Virus record (IMG/VR): IMGVR_UViG_3300046002_005207
Location: 1-24,157 of that record
Origin: a virus
DNA: 24,157 bases
Direction: 5' to 3' (one strand)
Position 1 is the stretch's first letter; each line of letters begins with the position of its first letter. Positions 16,881 through 22,846 of this stretch are shown one piece after another. The notes under the pieces were generated by a model. It was not told where the DNA came from, searched no databases, and worked only from the letters and a program-made list of their open reading frames with translations. The position numbers and the translations under genes were made by a program.

Positions 16881-18167
16881 TTACATGTTCCATTCAGGAT
16901 AAAGAGGTTGTATTCCACCAGTTTGAGTAGCATTTGTATAGATATTTTGACGAATTGGTGTTAGTGGAATATCCCATACTGCAAGGGCTAAAGACATAAT
17001 TCTGTCATCGTGTTTACCATCAGGAACGCATATTTTTGTTCCTCCATTCTCATTTAACTCATAAGTCATTGAAATTAGCTCATCAATTAATACTTCATCA
17101 TCAGGAATTTTAATTTTGTCTTGTTCGAATAGAATTTGTAAGTTTTTAAGTAGGTCAGTTCGTGAGGTTTTGTTAAATCTGAATGGGGTTATATTCATTC
17201 CCCTTGAATTTAAGTCATCAAAGACAGGTTCGCCTACACCTGTAGAGTCAATAACGATTCTACCTCGATTATAACGCAAATAAGCGTTTTCTATACGTGC
17301 TTTCTGTAAATTGTAGTCCATTTGGTTAAAAGAGTCTTGTTTTTGAAGGTGAAAATCGTTAAGATTGAATGGTGAAATCACAGTATAGTCGTTATATTTT
17401 GCGAGGTCAACCCCTATTTGGAAGAAAGCCATATCTTTTGGTTTATAGTCTTCTAATTTGTATATGTTTTCACGTACCCTACGAAAGAATCCAAGACCAT
17501 TATCAAGGAATTTACAATAATACTCCTGTTGGAATAAGTCTTGTGGCATTTCAAGACGTGCTTCTTCAAGTGCTTCTTTTGAAAGTGCCTTTGTGTCTTC
17601 AACTGTCAAGACTTGACAGAACCAATTTTTATTATTCTTTACATCTTGCATCAATTCGAATGCGTGGTTGACACCTCGGGGTGTCATAATGAATATTGCA
17701 AATCCACCATTTTCTCTAAGAATAGGAGAAATCAAGTTCCACACATCGGGTTTCATTAGGGAATACTCTGAGAAGACAACACCAACTGGGTTTGTACCAA
17801 CAATACGGTCAATGTTATCAGCACCCACCATTTGCAAAATACTCCCATTGATAAGTTCAATAACCATATCAGATTGGTTGATAGTTTTTACTATTTCTTT
17901 AGGGAAATGTTCTAAAAACTTAAAGCCATCTTTATCTGCTCCTGTCCAAATGACCTTTTTTGCCTGACTATAAGTTGGCAAAAAATAATAATATGTCCCT
18001 TTACGTTCCATCATCTTCTTTGGAAGATTTGCAAAGATTGTTTTATCTTTTCCTGAACGTCTATGTGCCACCCAAAACATTCTTTTAATACCTGAATCCC
18101 ACGCTTTAAGAATTGGTATTTGGTAGCTCCTCGCTTTGAATTTGTACGGTAGTGTTATCTCTGACAT
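16881..18167 (-). CDS. terL: Large terminase subunit, ATPase and nuclease (428 aa)
   Basis: The Walker A-like motif is AHRRSGKDKT (34-43). The Walker B region is VGVVFSEY (128-135) with the catalytic Glu, followed by the coupling motif MTPRG (161-165). The RNase H-like nuclease domain begins with GVDLAKYNDY (Asp254), then VIDSTGVGEP (Asp307) and HDDRIMSLALA (Asp387/388), the three expected acidic positions. It is complete at 428 aa, near the lower end for the family. It packages DNA into proheads through the portal. It overlaps the small-subunit gene by 62 bp in a different frame, and the start lacks a Shine-Dalgarno (context TATTACAAA). Confidence 0.95.
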   Translation of the reverse strand: MSEITLPYKFKARSYQIPILKAWDSGIKRMFWVAHRRSGKDKTIFANLPKKMMERKGTYYYFLPTYSQAKKVIWTGADKDGFKFLEHFPKEIVKTINQSDMVIELINGSILQMVGADNIDRIVGTNPVGVVFSEYSLMKPDVWNLISPILRENGGFAIFIMTPRGVNHAFELMQDVKNNKNWFCQVLTVEDTKALSKEALEEARLEMPQDLFQQEYYCKFLDNGLGFFRRVRENIYKLEDYKPKDMAFFQIGVDLAKYNDYTVISPFNLNDFHLQKQDSFNQMDYNLQKARIENAYLRYNRGRIVIDSTGVGEPVFDDLNSRGMNITPFRFNKTSRTDLLKNLQILFEQDKIKIPDDEVLIDELISMTYELNENGGTKICVPDGKHDDRIMSLALAVWDIPLTPIRQNIYTNATQTGGIQPLYPEWNM

Positions 18168-18798
18168 TTTGTAATATTTGATTTTCTATTAAATTTTGAT
18201 TGTCTTCGACCACCTTATTTTCAATTTCTATTGGGTCAGCATAAGATATACTATTTATCTTTATTTCTGATTCCATCTTACCTCCTATTTCTTGTTTTGT
18301 AGAATAGCCTTCATCTTTGCCTAGAGTAGTAACAATTGTTTTAGATATATCAGCTACAACACGTAAAACATCTTTATCGATTTCCTCCTCCTCACTACCA
18401 TCTTCTCTTAGTTTCATTTTTGAATAAGATAGATTAAGCATTCTTCCTAGATTTCTTTCTGCTTTAGAAAACATACTTGCTCTTAATAAACGTTTCTTCC
18501 TTTCTTTAAACCATTTAAAGTTTCCCATATTAAGGGCAGTATTCTTTGAATAACCTGCTGCAATTCCTGACTGAACAATATTTGGTTTACCACTTCTAAA
18601 AGATTTAATATAAAAATCCCAAGCTATTTGTTGTCTAGGGTCAACGTTCCTACCATTACTTCTTTGCTTAGGTGGCACTAGTCCTTTTTCAATATAACTA
18701 CCTTCATCATCTGCCTCCATTTCTTCCTCTACTTCTTCAGATGGAATAATTGTAGACATTATTCCATCATCTTCATTTTCTTCGGTTTCATTATTCAT
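18106..18798 (-). CDS. terS: Small terminase subunit (230 aa)
   Basis: An acidic N-terminus is followed by a DNA-binding helix-turn-helix-like region at about 55-105 (QQIAWDFYIKSFRSGKPNIV, then AGYSKNTALNMGNFKWFKER), characteristic of phage small terminases ('A-W-x-x-Y-...-N-x-x-x-S-x-I-x-A-G-Y-S'). A helical segment probably mediates oligomerisation, and an Asn/Glu-rich tail follows. It immediately precedes and overlaps the large subunit. Its ATG overlaps the stop of the upstream small gene. Role: recognition of the packaging site and handing of DNA to the large subunit, by family knowledge. Confidence 0.87.
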   Translation of the reverse strand: MNNETEENEDDGIMSTIIPSEEVEEEMEADDEGSYIEKGLVPPKQRSNGRNVDPRQQIAWDFYIKSFRSGKPNIVQSGIAAGYSKNTALNMGNFKWFKERKKRLLRASMFSKAERNLGRMLNLSYSKMKLREDGSEEEEIDKDVLRVVADISKTIVTTLGKDEGYSTKQEIGGKMESEIKINSISYADPIEIENKVVEDNQNLIENQILQNVRDNTTVQIQSEELPNTNS

Positions 18799-19075
18799 TT
18801 GTTTTCTTTTCCTTTTCCTTCTCGACTTTTAAGCCAATTGCTTGGTCAATAATAGCAATAATATGTTTCTTAAAATCACTATTGGAAGATAGAGGCATCT
18901 GTGCTTCTACAACTGTATCCTTTAACTTAAGTGTTAAGAATAAGATAGCAGCACTACCTTCCTTTCCATCCTTACCTACAGGAACATCCTTAAGAACAAA
19001 TCCTATAGTATCGACCTTTCCTTTGTAATGCTCACCAAACGAAAACAACTCACTCTTTTGTTTTTTTGTCATCAT
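18791..19075 (-). CDS. Small first gene of the packaging operon, unknown function (94 aa)
   Basis: The protein is MMTKKQKSELFSFGEHYKG... with a beta-rich middle (AAILFLTLKLKDTVVEAQMPL), a helix (FKKHIIAIIDQAIGL) and a Lys/Glu tail. No family is recognised. An in-frame ATG at 19081 exists, but the promoter -10 ends at 19082. Transcription should begin at about 19075, exactly at the ATG chosen here, giving a leaderless mRNA; the 19081 ATG would not be transcribed. Its stop overlaps the start of the small terminase gene, suggesting coupling and a packaging or regulatory role. Confidence 0.75.
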   Translation of the reverse strand: MMTKKQKSELFSFGEHYKGKVDTIGFVLKDVPVGKDGKEGSAAILFLTLKLKDTVVEAQMPLSSNSDFKKHIIAIIDQAIGLKVEKEKEKKTNE

Positions 19076-19081
19076 TGGCAT

Positions 19082-19110
19082 ATTATAACATAATATATTT
19101 AATTTGTCAA
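19082..19110 (-). promoter_or_regulatory. Main late promoter (terminase operon), leaderless
   Basis: TTGACA (19105-19110), 17 bp, TATAAT (19082-19087) on the minus strand, with TGT before the -10. The distance from the -10 to the ATG at 19075 is six bases, so the predicted start of transcription coincides with the start codon. It stands back to back with the plus promoter at 19132-19160. Confidence 0.9.
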
Positions 19111-19131
19111 GTGTATTTTCTATAAAAAAAC

Positions 19132-19160
19132 TTGACTTTTGTTTTTAAATATGCTATAAT
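19132..19160 (+). promoter_or_regulatory. Divergent plus-strand promoter driving the structured RNA
   Basis: TTGACT (19132-19137), exactly 17 bp, TATAAT (19155-19160), with TGC before the -10 (extended). Predicted start is near 19167. It faces away from the terminase promoter, with only 21 bp between the two -35 boxes, so binding of a regulator here could coordinate both directions. Confidence 0.9.
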
Positions 19161-19166
19161 GGAGGT

Positions 19167-19535
19167 CTGGAGATTAGGTAGGGCGAACTTGTAAAGCCTA
19201 ACTCTGGTTGCCAATTAAATTTACAAGACTTGTTATATCTGATGTGTTAGGCAGCATCCTAACGTGCTTTATACCATAACAGGAGTTAATCAAACGTTCC
19301 ATAGACTTCCTGGCGTTTGAAACACACATAGGTCTTTCCTTTGAAAGTTGCCTATGATAGTGGGAAGAAAGAATTAACCTAGAGAAAAGGGATTACTTAA
19401 TTCAATGGCTAAGCTATACTTTTAGGGCTTTTATACCCTCTATGTGCATTACCCATAACGGGGGCAAAGCCTAAAAGTTAAGGTAACATTAATACTAATT
19501 ACACTTGTTTAAGATTTGATTGGGGCTAGAACTAA
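19167..19535 (+). ncRNA. Candidate structured ncRNA or long structured 5' leader (about 370 nt)
   Basis: No convincing ORF is present from the promoter to the RNase H-like ATG. Perfect or near-perfect helices are:
- CTTGTAAA 19188-19195 with TTTACAAG 19220-19227;
- GTTAGG 19246-19251 with CCTAAC 19258-19263, competing with GCCTAAC 19196-19202;
- CAAACG 19291-19296 with CGTTTG 19314-19319;
- CATAGG 19327-19332 with CCTATG 19351-19356, enclosing CTTTC/GAAAG;
- GAATTAA 19371-19377 with TTAATTC 19397-19403;
- a 13-bp helix ACTTTTAG/CTAAAAGT plus GCTTT/AAAGC (19419-19432 with 19465-19477), enclosing CCCTC/GGGGG and TATG/CATA.
It does not match tmRNA, RNase P RNA or a group I intron as far as I can see, and no U-tract terminator is present before the ORF. 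Confidence 0.7.
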
Positions 19536-19961
19536 ATGAAATATTATACAGACGGTTTTACAAAACTTAAGAATCCTTCTCCTTTAGGTGGAGGCTATAC
19601 GATAGTAGATGAGAATAATACTGTAATAACAGTAGAAAACATTAACAAAGTAGGATTTACAAACAATGAAGCTGAACTTCTTGGTGTTTACAATTGTTTA
19701 AAGATATGCAACAAGAAAGATATTATATCTACTGACTCAATGAATACAATCGCTTGGGTTAGAGCAAAGAAACTAAAGAAAGTAGCTAGACAAGACTTAA
19801 TTGAAATAATAAAAGAGTGTAAACAACTCGTAGAAAATAAATCTATTAACCTTATGTGGGAGGGTAGAAATTTTAATCTTGCAGGTATACACAATGAAAC
19901 AAAAGAATTAGATACATTTTCTTTGTTTTGTCAAGGGGTAAGTTTTCCAAAAAGTGAGTAG
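19536..19961 (+). CDS. RNase HI-fold protein, fourth catalytic residue apparently lost (141 aa)
   Basis: The N-terminal strand YTDGF carries Asp6. TNNEAELLGVYNCL supplies Glu47, matching the TNNxxEL signature. ISTDSMNTIAWV supplies Asp67. These correspond to the first three catalytic acids of RNase HI. The final motif, usually N-x-x-A-D, reads RNFNLAGIHNE, with Gly117 where the fourth Asp is expected. Length is close to a bare RNase HI domain. It is the only plus-strand ORF directly below the structured RNA and may be cotranscribed with it. Removal of RNA primers or R-loops is the family role; with the altered site it may bind RNA-DNA hybrids or use another acid. Confidence 0.85.
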   Translation: MKYYTDGFTKLKNPSPLGGGYTIVDENNTVITVENINKVGFTNNEAELLGVYNCLKICNKKDIISTDSMNTIAWVRAKKLKKVARQDLIEIIKECKQLVENKSINLMWEGRNFNLAGIHNETKELDTFSLFCQGVSFPKSE

Positions 19962-20014
19962 CGGTTTTTTGACCACTAACGTCTTTGCGGCGGTGCCCAC
20001 CAACCCCCCCCCCG

Positions 20015-20349
20015 TCACACAATAACATGTTTGTCAACAACACAGCAAGACAATATTGTCAAGTATAATAAATATATCATATACGATATAATGCCAACAC
20101 CTAGCACCCTAACACCCTCGAGGGTCTCCCTTGCAAGCCCCCGACCATTAATAGCCTATAAGTTCTCACACAATAACATTTCTGTCAAGGTGTTGATATC
20201 TTACTATTGACATGTTTAGCAAAGTTGTGTTGCAATATTAGGAGGCTCACACCATTTGCAGTCTGTCAATGGATGTCGCACAATATTTTTGCTCTCGCCA
20301 AACAATCCTTGTTTTACACCTCTTTTTCTAGCTAACATGTCGCACAATA
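20015..20349. repeat. Four iteron-like TCRCACAATA repeats
   Basis: Copies begin at 20015 (TCACACAATA), 20166 (TCACACAATA), 20276 (TCGCACAATA) and 20340 (TCGCACAATA), all in the same orientation. The first two extend further (CACACAATAACAT, then TGTCAA a few bases on), and the last two share GTCGCACAATATT. A related ACACAATAA overlaps the -35 of the promoter at 22847. Same-orientation short repeats are typical of iterons or activator sites. Confidence 0.6.
20072..20091. repeat. Operator-like inverted repeat, copy 1
   Basis: ATATATCA-TATA-CGATATAA, matching the fuller copy at 22131-22150 in 14 of 16 arm positions. It lies in the non-coding block just after a TATAAT. A dimeric repressor or partition-type protein is the likely kind of ligand. 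Confidence 0.5.
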
Positions 20350-20371
20350 TTATTTTCTTATAATATATTTA

Positions 20372-20391
20372 ATATACCATATATGATATAA
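20372..20391. repeat. Operator-like inverted repeat, copy 2
   Basis: ATATACCA-TATA-TGATATAA, same length and spacing as the copies at 20072 and 22131. It lies about 60 bp upstream of the promoter at 20433-20461. Confidence 0.5.
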
Positions 20392-20432
20392 ACATTACAC
20401 CACTAACACCATTATAATGCAAGGCTTTTTAC

Positions 20433-20461
20433 TTGCTATCTTTTTATTATTCGTATATACT
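20433..20461 (+). promoter_or_regulatory. Probable promoter of the first small-gene cluster
   Basis: TTGCTA (20433-20438), 17 bp, TATACT (20456-20461). It is weaker than the other promoters. The inverted repeat ATATAC-TATAT-GTATAT covers the -10, so a repressor bound there could block it. Predicted leader to the ATG at 20513 is about 45 nt. A short GCAAG/CTTGC hairpin (20419-20436) overlaps its -35. Confidence 0.5.
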
Positions 20462-20512
20462 ATATGTATATCAATTAGTCATTGGTATACATTATAAATT
20501 ATAAATAACATT

Positions 20513-20680
20513 ATGGAAAAACAAGTAAAAGAAATAAGATATAAGAAAATAGGTGTTATTATGGGTAGAATAGTTTGTGGCAAGGAAGAATATATCGTGG
20601 TCAATAAAAAGGGGGAAGTAGTAGGTATATCACAAGGTGATATTAAAAATTTTATTAGAAATAGTAATTTTATAAGATAA
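20513..20680 (+). CDS. Small early protein (55 aa)
   Basis: The translation is basic and beta-prone: MEKQVKEIRYKKIGVIMGR..., then EEYIVVNKKGEVVGISQGDI and a C-terminal helix rich in Asn and Ile. No family is recognised. It is the first of five closely spaced plus-strand ORFs that share A/T-only start contexts. The start follows AATAACATT with no Shine-Dalgarno. Confidence 0.6.
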   Translation: MEKQVKEIRYKKIGVIMGRIVCGKEEYIVVNKKGEVVGISQGDIKNFIRNSNFIR

Positions 20681-20690
20681 TCATAATTAT

Positions 20691-20867
20691 ATGATAAACA
20701 AAAAGAAAAAATGCAATTTATTGGATTGTCGTGGTTGCCATTATGAGTCTTTAGAAAAGAAAAGAAAACAAAAAGAAAAGCGTGATGATATAATTTTATG
20801 GATTATTACGCTTGGGCTAGGTGGTGGAATAGGTTTTATACTTAAGTTGTGTTTTATAATAGGGTAG
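20691..20867 (+). CDS. Small Cys-motif protein with one C-terminal membrane segment (58 aa)
   Basis: The N-terminus is basic and contains CNLLDCRGCH (Cys8, Cys13, Cys16, His17), a possible metal site. A highly charged Lys/Arg stretch follows, then a hydrophobic Gly-rich segment (about 34-57, IILWIITLGLGGGIGFILKL) that looks like a single transmembrane helix. The orientation would put the charged N-terminus in the cytoplasm. A single-helix phage membrane protein could be holin-like or an inner-membrane effector. No family match is claimed. It starts ten bases after the preceding stop. Confidence 0.6.
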   Translation: MINKKKKCNLLDCRGCHYESLEKKRKQKEKRDDIILWIITLGLGGGIGFILKLCFIIG

Positions 20868-20892
20868 TATTAATAATTAATAGTATAATAAT

Positions 20893-21015
20893 ATGGTGAA
20901 AATAACTTGCGTTAATTGTAGTAAAGTAATGGAAGAAGAAGAAAAAGCATTTTTTTGTAATAAATGCTTAGAAAATATTGAAGAAGATTATCAAAACTTA
21001 ATTGATGAAGAATAA
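20893..21015 (+). CDS. Miniature zinc-ribbon protein (40 aa)
   Basis: Two CxxC knuckles (TCVNCS with Cys6/Cys9, and FCNKCL with Cys22/Cys25) separated by 12 residues form a plausible zinc ribbon. An acidic C-terminal tail (ENIEEDYQNLIDEE) follows. Small zinc ribbons of this kind in phages often bind host proteins or nucleic acid; the target is unknown. It starts in the context AATAATATGG. Confidence 0.6.
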   Translation: MVKITCVNCSKVMEEEEKAFFCNKCLENIEEDYQNLIDEE

Positions 21016-21019
21016 TAAT

Positions 21020-21283
21020 ATGATATACAATAAAATATACATAGGCAGTAACAATGAAACAAAAAAAGTTGAAAAAGAAAAACTATTCGAGATTATTAGT
21101 AATTGGGGTTATGATTTTACGGGTATTGATACAATAGGCTATTATAAGGGGGAAAAAGAAAATAGCATAATAATAGAAATATACGGCGAGATTAATATAA
21201 ACATGATACACGAACTAAAAAGAGTGTTAAAACAATATAGCATTATACATGTTATTGATTATAAACAAGTTAATTTTATTTAA
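21020..21283 (+). CDS. Small early protein of unknown function (87 aa)
   Basis: The protein is an alpha/beta mix: MIYNKIYIGSNNETKKVEKEKLFEII at the start, then GIDTIGYYKGEKENSIIIEIYG, and a helix (MIHELKRVLKQYSII) before a final strand. It looks like a small single-domain fold. The start at 21020 is preferred over the in-frame ATG at 21002. It follows the previous stop directly, has the local AATAATATG context, and avoids overlap with the zinc-ribbon gene. No family is confidently recognised. Confidence 0.68.
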   Translation: MIYNKIYIGSNNETKKVEKEKLFEIISNWGYDFTGIDTIGYYKGEKENSIIIEIYGEININMIHELKRVLKQYSIIHVIDYKQVNFI

Positions 21284-21287
21284 TTAT

Positions 21288-21482
21288 ATGAGAAAAGTAT
21301 ATAAAAATTTAACAGAAGACCAGAAAAATAGAAATGTTATATTTTCTAGCGAATTAGTAGGTGGCAATAAAATACATGAGATTTTTAAAGATGATGAAAA
21401 TATATCTTATAAAATAGCATTGTTAAAAGATGATAAATTTTTTAATAAAAGCCCTTTCAAATATAATTTAATACGAGAATAG
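21288..21482 (+). CDS. Small early protein (64 aa)
   Basis: The translation (MRKVYKNLTEDQKNRNVIFS...KSPFKYNLIRE) is charged and mixed alpha/beta, with no recognised domain. The start at 21288 has the same TAATTATATG context as neighbouring genes and follows the previous stop by four bases. A longer in-frame start at 21249 would overlap the upstream gene. It is the last gene before the three-hairpin gap. Confidence 0.62.
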   Translation: MRKVYKNLTEDQKNRNVIFSSELVGGNKIHEIFKDDENISYKIALLKDDKFFNKSPFKYNLIRE

Positions 21483-21493
21483 TTTATTTTAAT

Positions 21494-21574
21494 ACTAGCA
21501 TAATTATATTGTGCTAGTGATAAAGTAAAATAACATTAATATAACATTTTACTTTTACTAACTTGCTAGTTAGT
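21494..21574 (+). other. Three tandem hairpins in a 106-bp intergenic gap
   Basis: There are three perfect stems in a row: ACTAGCA 21494-21500 with TGCTAGT 21512-21518; AAAGTAAAAT 21522-21531 with ATTTTACTTT 21546-21555; ACTAACT 21557-21563 with AGTTAGT 21568-21574 around a TGCT loop. A second TGCTAGT at 21564-21570 could replace the first as partner of ACTAGCA, so alternative folds are possible. No U-tract follows, so this is more likely an RNA processing or regulatory element for the gene at 21589 than a simple terminator. Confidence 0.65.
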
Positions 21575-21588
21575 TAGCACTTTAACAA

Positions 21589-21822
21589 ATGAATATAAAA
21601 ACATTAGATAATCTTTATAGAGATACTGAAGACTATAAAAATATGACAAGTTATAGAGCATGTGAACGAGCTGAAGGCTTTGGAGAAGGAGAAGGAGCAT
21701 GTGAAGATGAAATACTAACAGCTTGGCAATGGCTACATGATAAAAAAGTTGCATATTCTTTACAGGGGTTTTATGGTCGTACAGCTCAATCTTTAATAGA
21801 GCAAGGAGCAATATCACAATAA
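21589..21822 (+). CDS. Small conserved-type phage protein with LQGFYGRTA motif (77 aa)
   Basis: The second half reads ILTAWQWLHDKKVAYSLQGFYGRTAQSLIEQG. It closely fits a widespread family of small phage proteins of unknown function with A-W-Q-x-L-x-D-x-x-x-x-x-x-L-Q-G-x-x-G-R-T-A. The first half is charged with a Gly/Glu-rich turn. The gene follows the three-hairpin leader. Recognition is from memory of the motif; no biochemical role is known to me. Confidence 0.75.
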   Translation: MNIKTLDNLYRDTEDYKNMTSYRACERAEGFGEGEGACEDEILTAWQWLHDKKVAYSLQGFYGRTAQSLIEQGAISQ

Positions 21823-21826
21823 TATC

Positions 21827-22027
21827 ATGCCAAAATTCACTAAAAAGCATTATATAGTTATAGCGAGTATTATGTTAAATTGTTTACCATGTAATGACGG
21901 AAGTAATACTGATGAAGAAGTATTTTTACATAAATACATTTGCGATAATTTTAAAGATTATTTTATAAAAGATAATCCAAAATTTGATGAAGATAAATTT
22001 TTGATAGCTTGCGGTATAGAAGAATAA
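21827..22027 (+). CDS. Small early phage protein (66 aa)
   Basis: It starts KFTKKHYIVIASIMLNC and ends FIKDNPKFDEDKFLIACGIEE. The bipartite pattern (F-T-K-K-H-Y near the start, D-N-P-x-F-D-x-x-K-F-x-x-A-C-G at the end) recurs in small phage proteins of unknown function. Three cysteines are present (residues 19, 22 and 39) plus one near the end. It lies four bases after the preceding gene and before the bidirectional terminator at 22078-22109. Confidence 0.72.
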   Translation: MPKFTKKHYIVIASIMLNCLPCNDGSNTDEEVFLHKYICDNFKDYFIKDNPKFDEDKFLIACGIEE

Positions 22028-22077
22028 AAAAGATGTTAAAATTACAATGATACACTTTAAGTGATAATCATAAAATT

Positions 22078-22109
22078 AAAACACGAAAAACTAGCGTTCG
22101 TGTTTTTTT
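22078..22109 (+). terminator. Intrinsic terminator ending the first small-gene cluster
   Basis: ACACGAA (22081-22087) pairs with TTCGTGT (22097-22103), extendable by three A-T pairs to a 10-bp stem with a 9-nt loop. Seven T follow. Upstream A-rich sequence gives TTTTAATTTT on the other strand, so it may also stop transcription from the convergent HNH gene. Confidence 0.85.
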
Positions 22110-22130
22110 GTATTTAATTTTATAAAAGCA

Positions 22131-22150
22131 ATATATCATATGTGATATAT
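22131..22150. repeat. Operator-like inverted repeat, copy 3
   Basis: ATATATCA-TATG-TGATATAT, a perfect 8-bp-arm inverted repeat with 4-bp spacer and the best of the three copies. It lies in the 218-bp gap (22028-22245) between two convergent units, downstream of both, which is an odd place for a simple repressor site. Confidence 0.6.
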
Positions 22151-22245
22151 GCAAATTAAAAGTAAACGCCTAAAATTTTAATACATGATAATCAAATTAA
22201 AAGTTGATAAGCATCGCATACATAGATAGATTTACATAGATAGTT

Positions 22246-22746
22246 TTAAAATTTAGAACCCTTAGTAATATTTTCCTTAAACCACAGAGGTTGTAGATTA
22301 GTATAATGACAAGCTTGGTTATATTCTTTTTGTTTAGTTAAATCAAACAAAGATAGGGGTTTTACATGGTCTATATTCCAACCAGTTTTAGATAGATTTT
22401 TCCAATTCATACCAGTTTTAAATTTTTTTTCTAAATAAGTTTTTAATTCAGGTATTGTGCATCCAAGACTATCAATTACCTTACCTTTAGTTGAATTTAA
22501 TTTAATTGCTTGTCTTAAACCACTTCTAACTTGTATTTGTAATCTAAATTGTTTATTATTATGATATTTATTAAGAGTGTATTTATTTTGATAGTTAATA
22601 AATTTATTACTACGATGATATTTAGCACATATTAAATTATGACAATCTTTACAATAAGCAAATTGTCCATCTTTCCTACGATTATCTTTATAAAACATTG
22701 ATAAATCACGAAACATTAAGCACTTCAAACATTGTTTATTATTCAT
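22246..22746 (-). CDS. HNH endonuclease with N-terminal zinc finger (166 aa)
   Basis: Residues 6-35 carry CLKC and CKDC (Cys6/9 and Cys32/35), a zinc finger often found before phage HNH domains. A basic linker follows. The HNH core is WNIDHVKPLSLFDL (Asp126, His127), then HYTNLQPLWFKENITKGSK with Asn150, Leu-Gln-Pro-Leu-Trp and Asn159, the usual N-L-Q-x-L end of the motif. It is the only minus-strand gene in the right arm and has its own leaderless promoter, suggesting a free-standing homing-type insertion. A role in DNA packaging or host DNA cleavage is an alternative. Confidence 0.9.
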   Translation of the reverse strand: MNNKQCLKCLMFRDLSMFYKDNRRKDGQFAYCKDCHNLICAKYHRSNKFINYQNKYTLNKYHNNKQFRLQIQVRSGLRQAIKLNSTKGKVIDSLGCTIPELKTYLEKKFKTGMNWKNLSKTGWNIDHVKPLSLFDLTKQKEYNQACHYTNLQPLWFKENITKGSKF

Positions 22747-22752
22747 AGTTCT

Positions 22753-22781
22753 ATTATAGCATAGATATAAATTTATGTCAA
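22753..22781 (-). promoter_or_regulatory. Consensus leaderless promoter of the HNH gene
   Basis: TTGACA (22776-22781), 17 bp, TATAAT (22753-22758), with TGC before the -10. Six bases separate the -10 from the ATG, so transcription should begin on the A of the start codon at 22746, as at the terminase promoter. Confidence 0.9.
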
Positions 22782-22846
22782 GTAGATAACTAAATTTGAC
22801 AAACTATATTTATTATATCTGAATGTTTAAAAGTGGATAACTCTTG

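Larger units (their letters stand above)
19962..20512. other. 551-bp non-coding block, candidate origin or control region
   Basis: No credible gene is seen on either strand. It is C-rich and C/A-skewed in its first 200 bp, with a run of ten C at 20004-20013, then very AT-rich from about 20340. It contains the palindromes GACAATATTGTC (20049-20060) and ACCCTCGAGGGT (20114-20125), four TCRCACAATA repeats, and two copies of the ATATATCA-N4-TGATATAT-like inverted repeat. The inverted repeat ATATAC-TATAT-GTATAT overlaps the -10 near 20456. Repeats, palindromes and an adjacent AT-rich stretch fit a replication origin or regulator-binding region. Confidence 0.55.

Noticed and set aside
19167-19535. 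tmRNA, RNase P RNA or group I intron identity for the structured RNA
   Set aside because: No tRNA-like 3' end, tag-peptide frame, RNase P core motif or recognisable group I P7 core was seen by eye.
20041-20092. TATAAT at 20064 and 20087 as promoters
   Set aside because: No acceptable -35 lies at 16-18 bp upstream; they sit among AT-rich palindromes.
20419-20450. GCAAG/CTTGC hairpin followed by a T-rich run as a terminator
   Set aside because: The stem is only 5 bp, the T-run is interrupted and displaced, and it overlaps the -35 of the likely promoter at 20433.
22832-22840. DnaA-box-like AGTGGATAA
   Set aside because: A single site with one mismatch is expected by chance at this AT content; mentioned with the promoter only.
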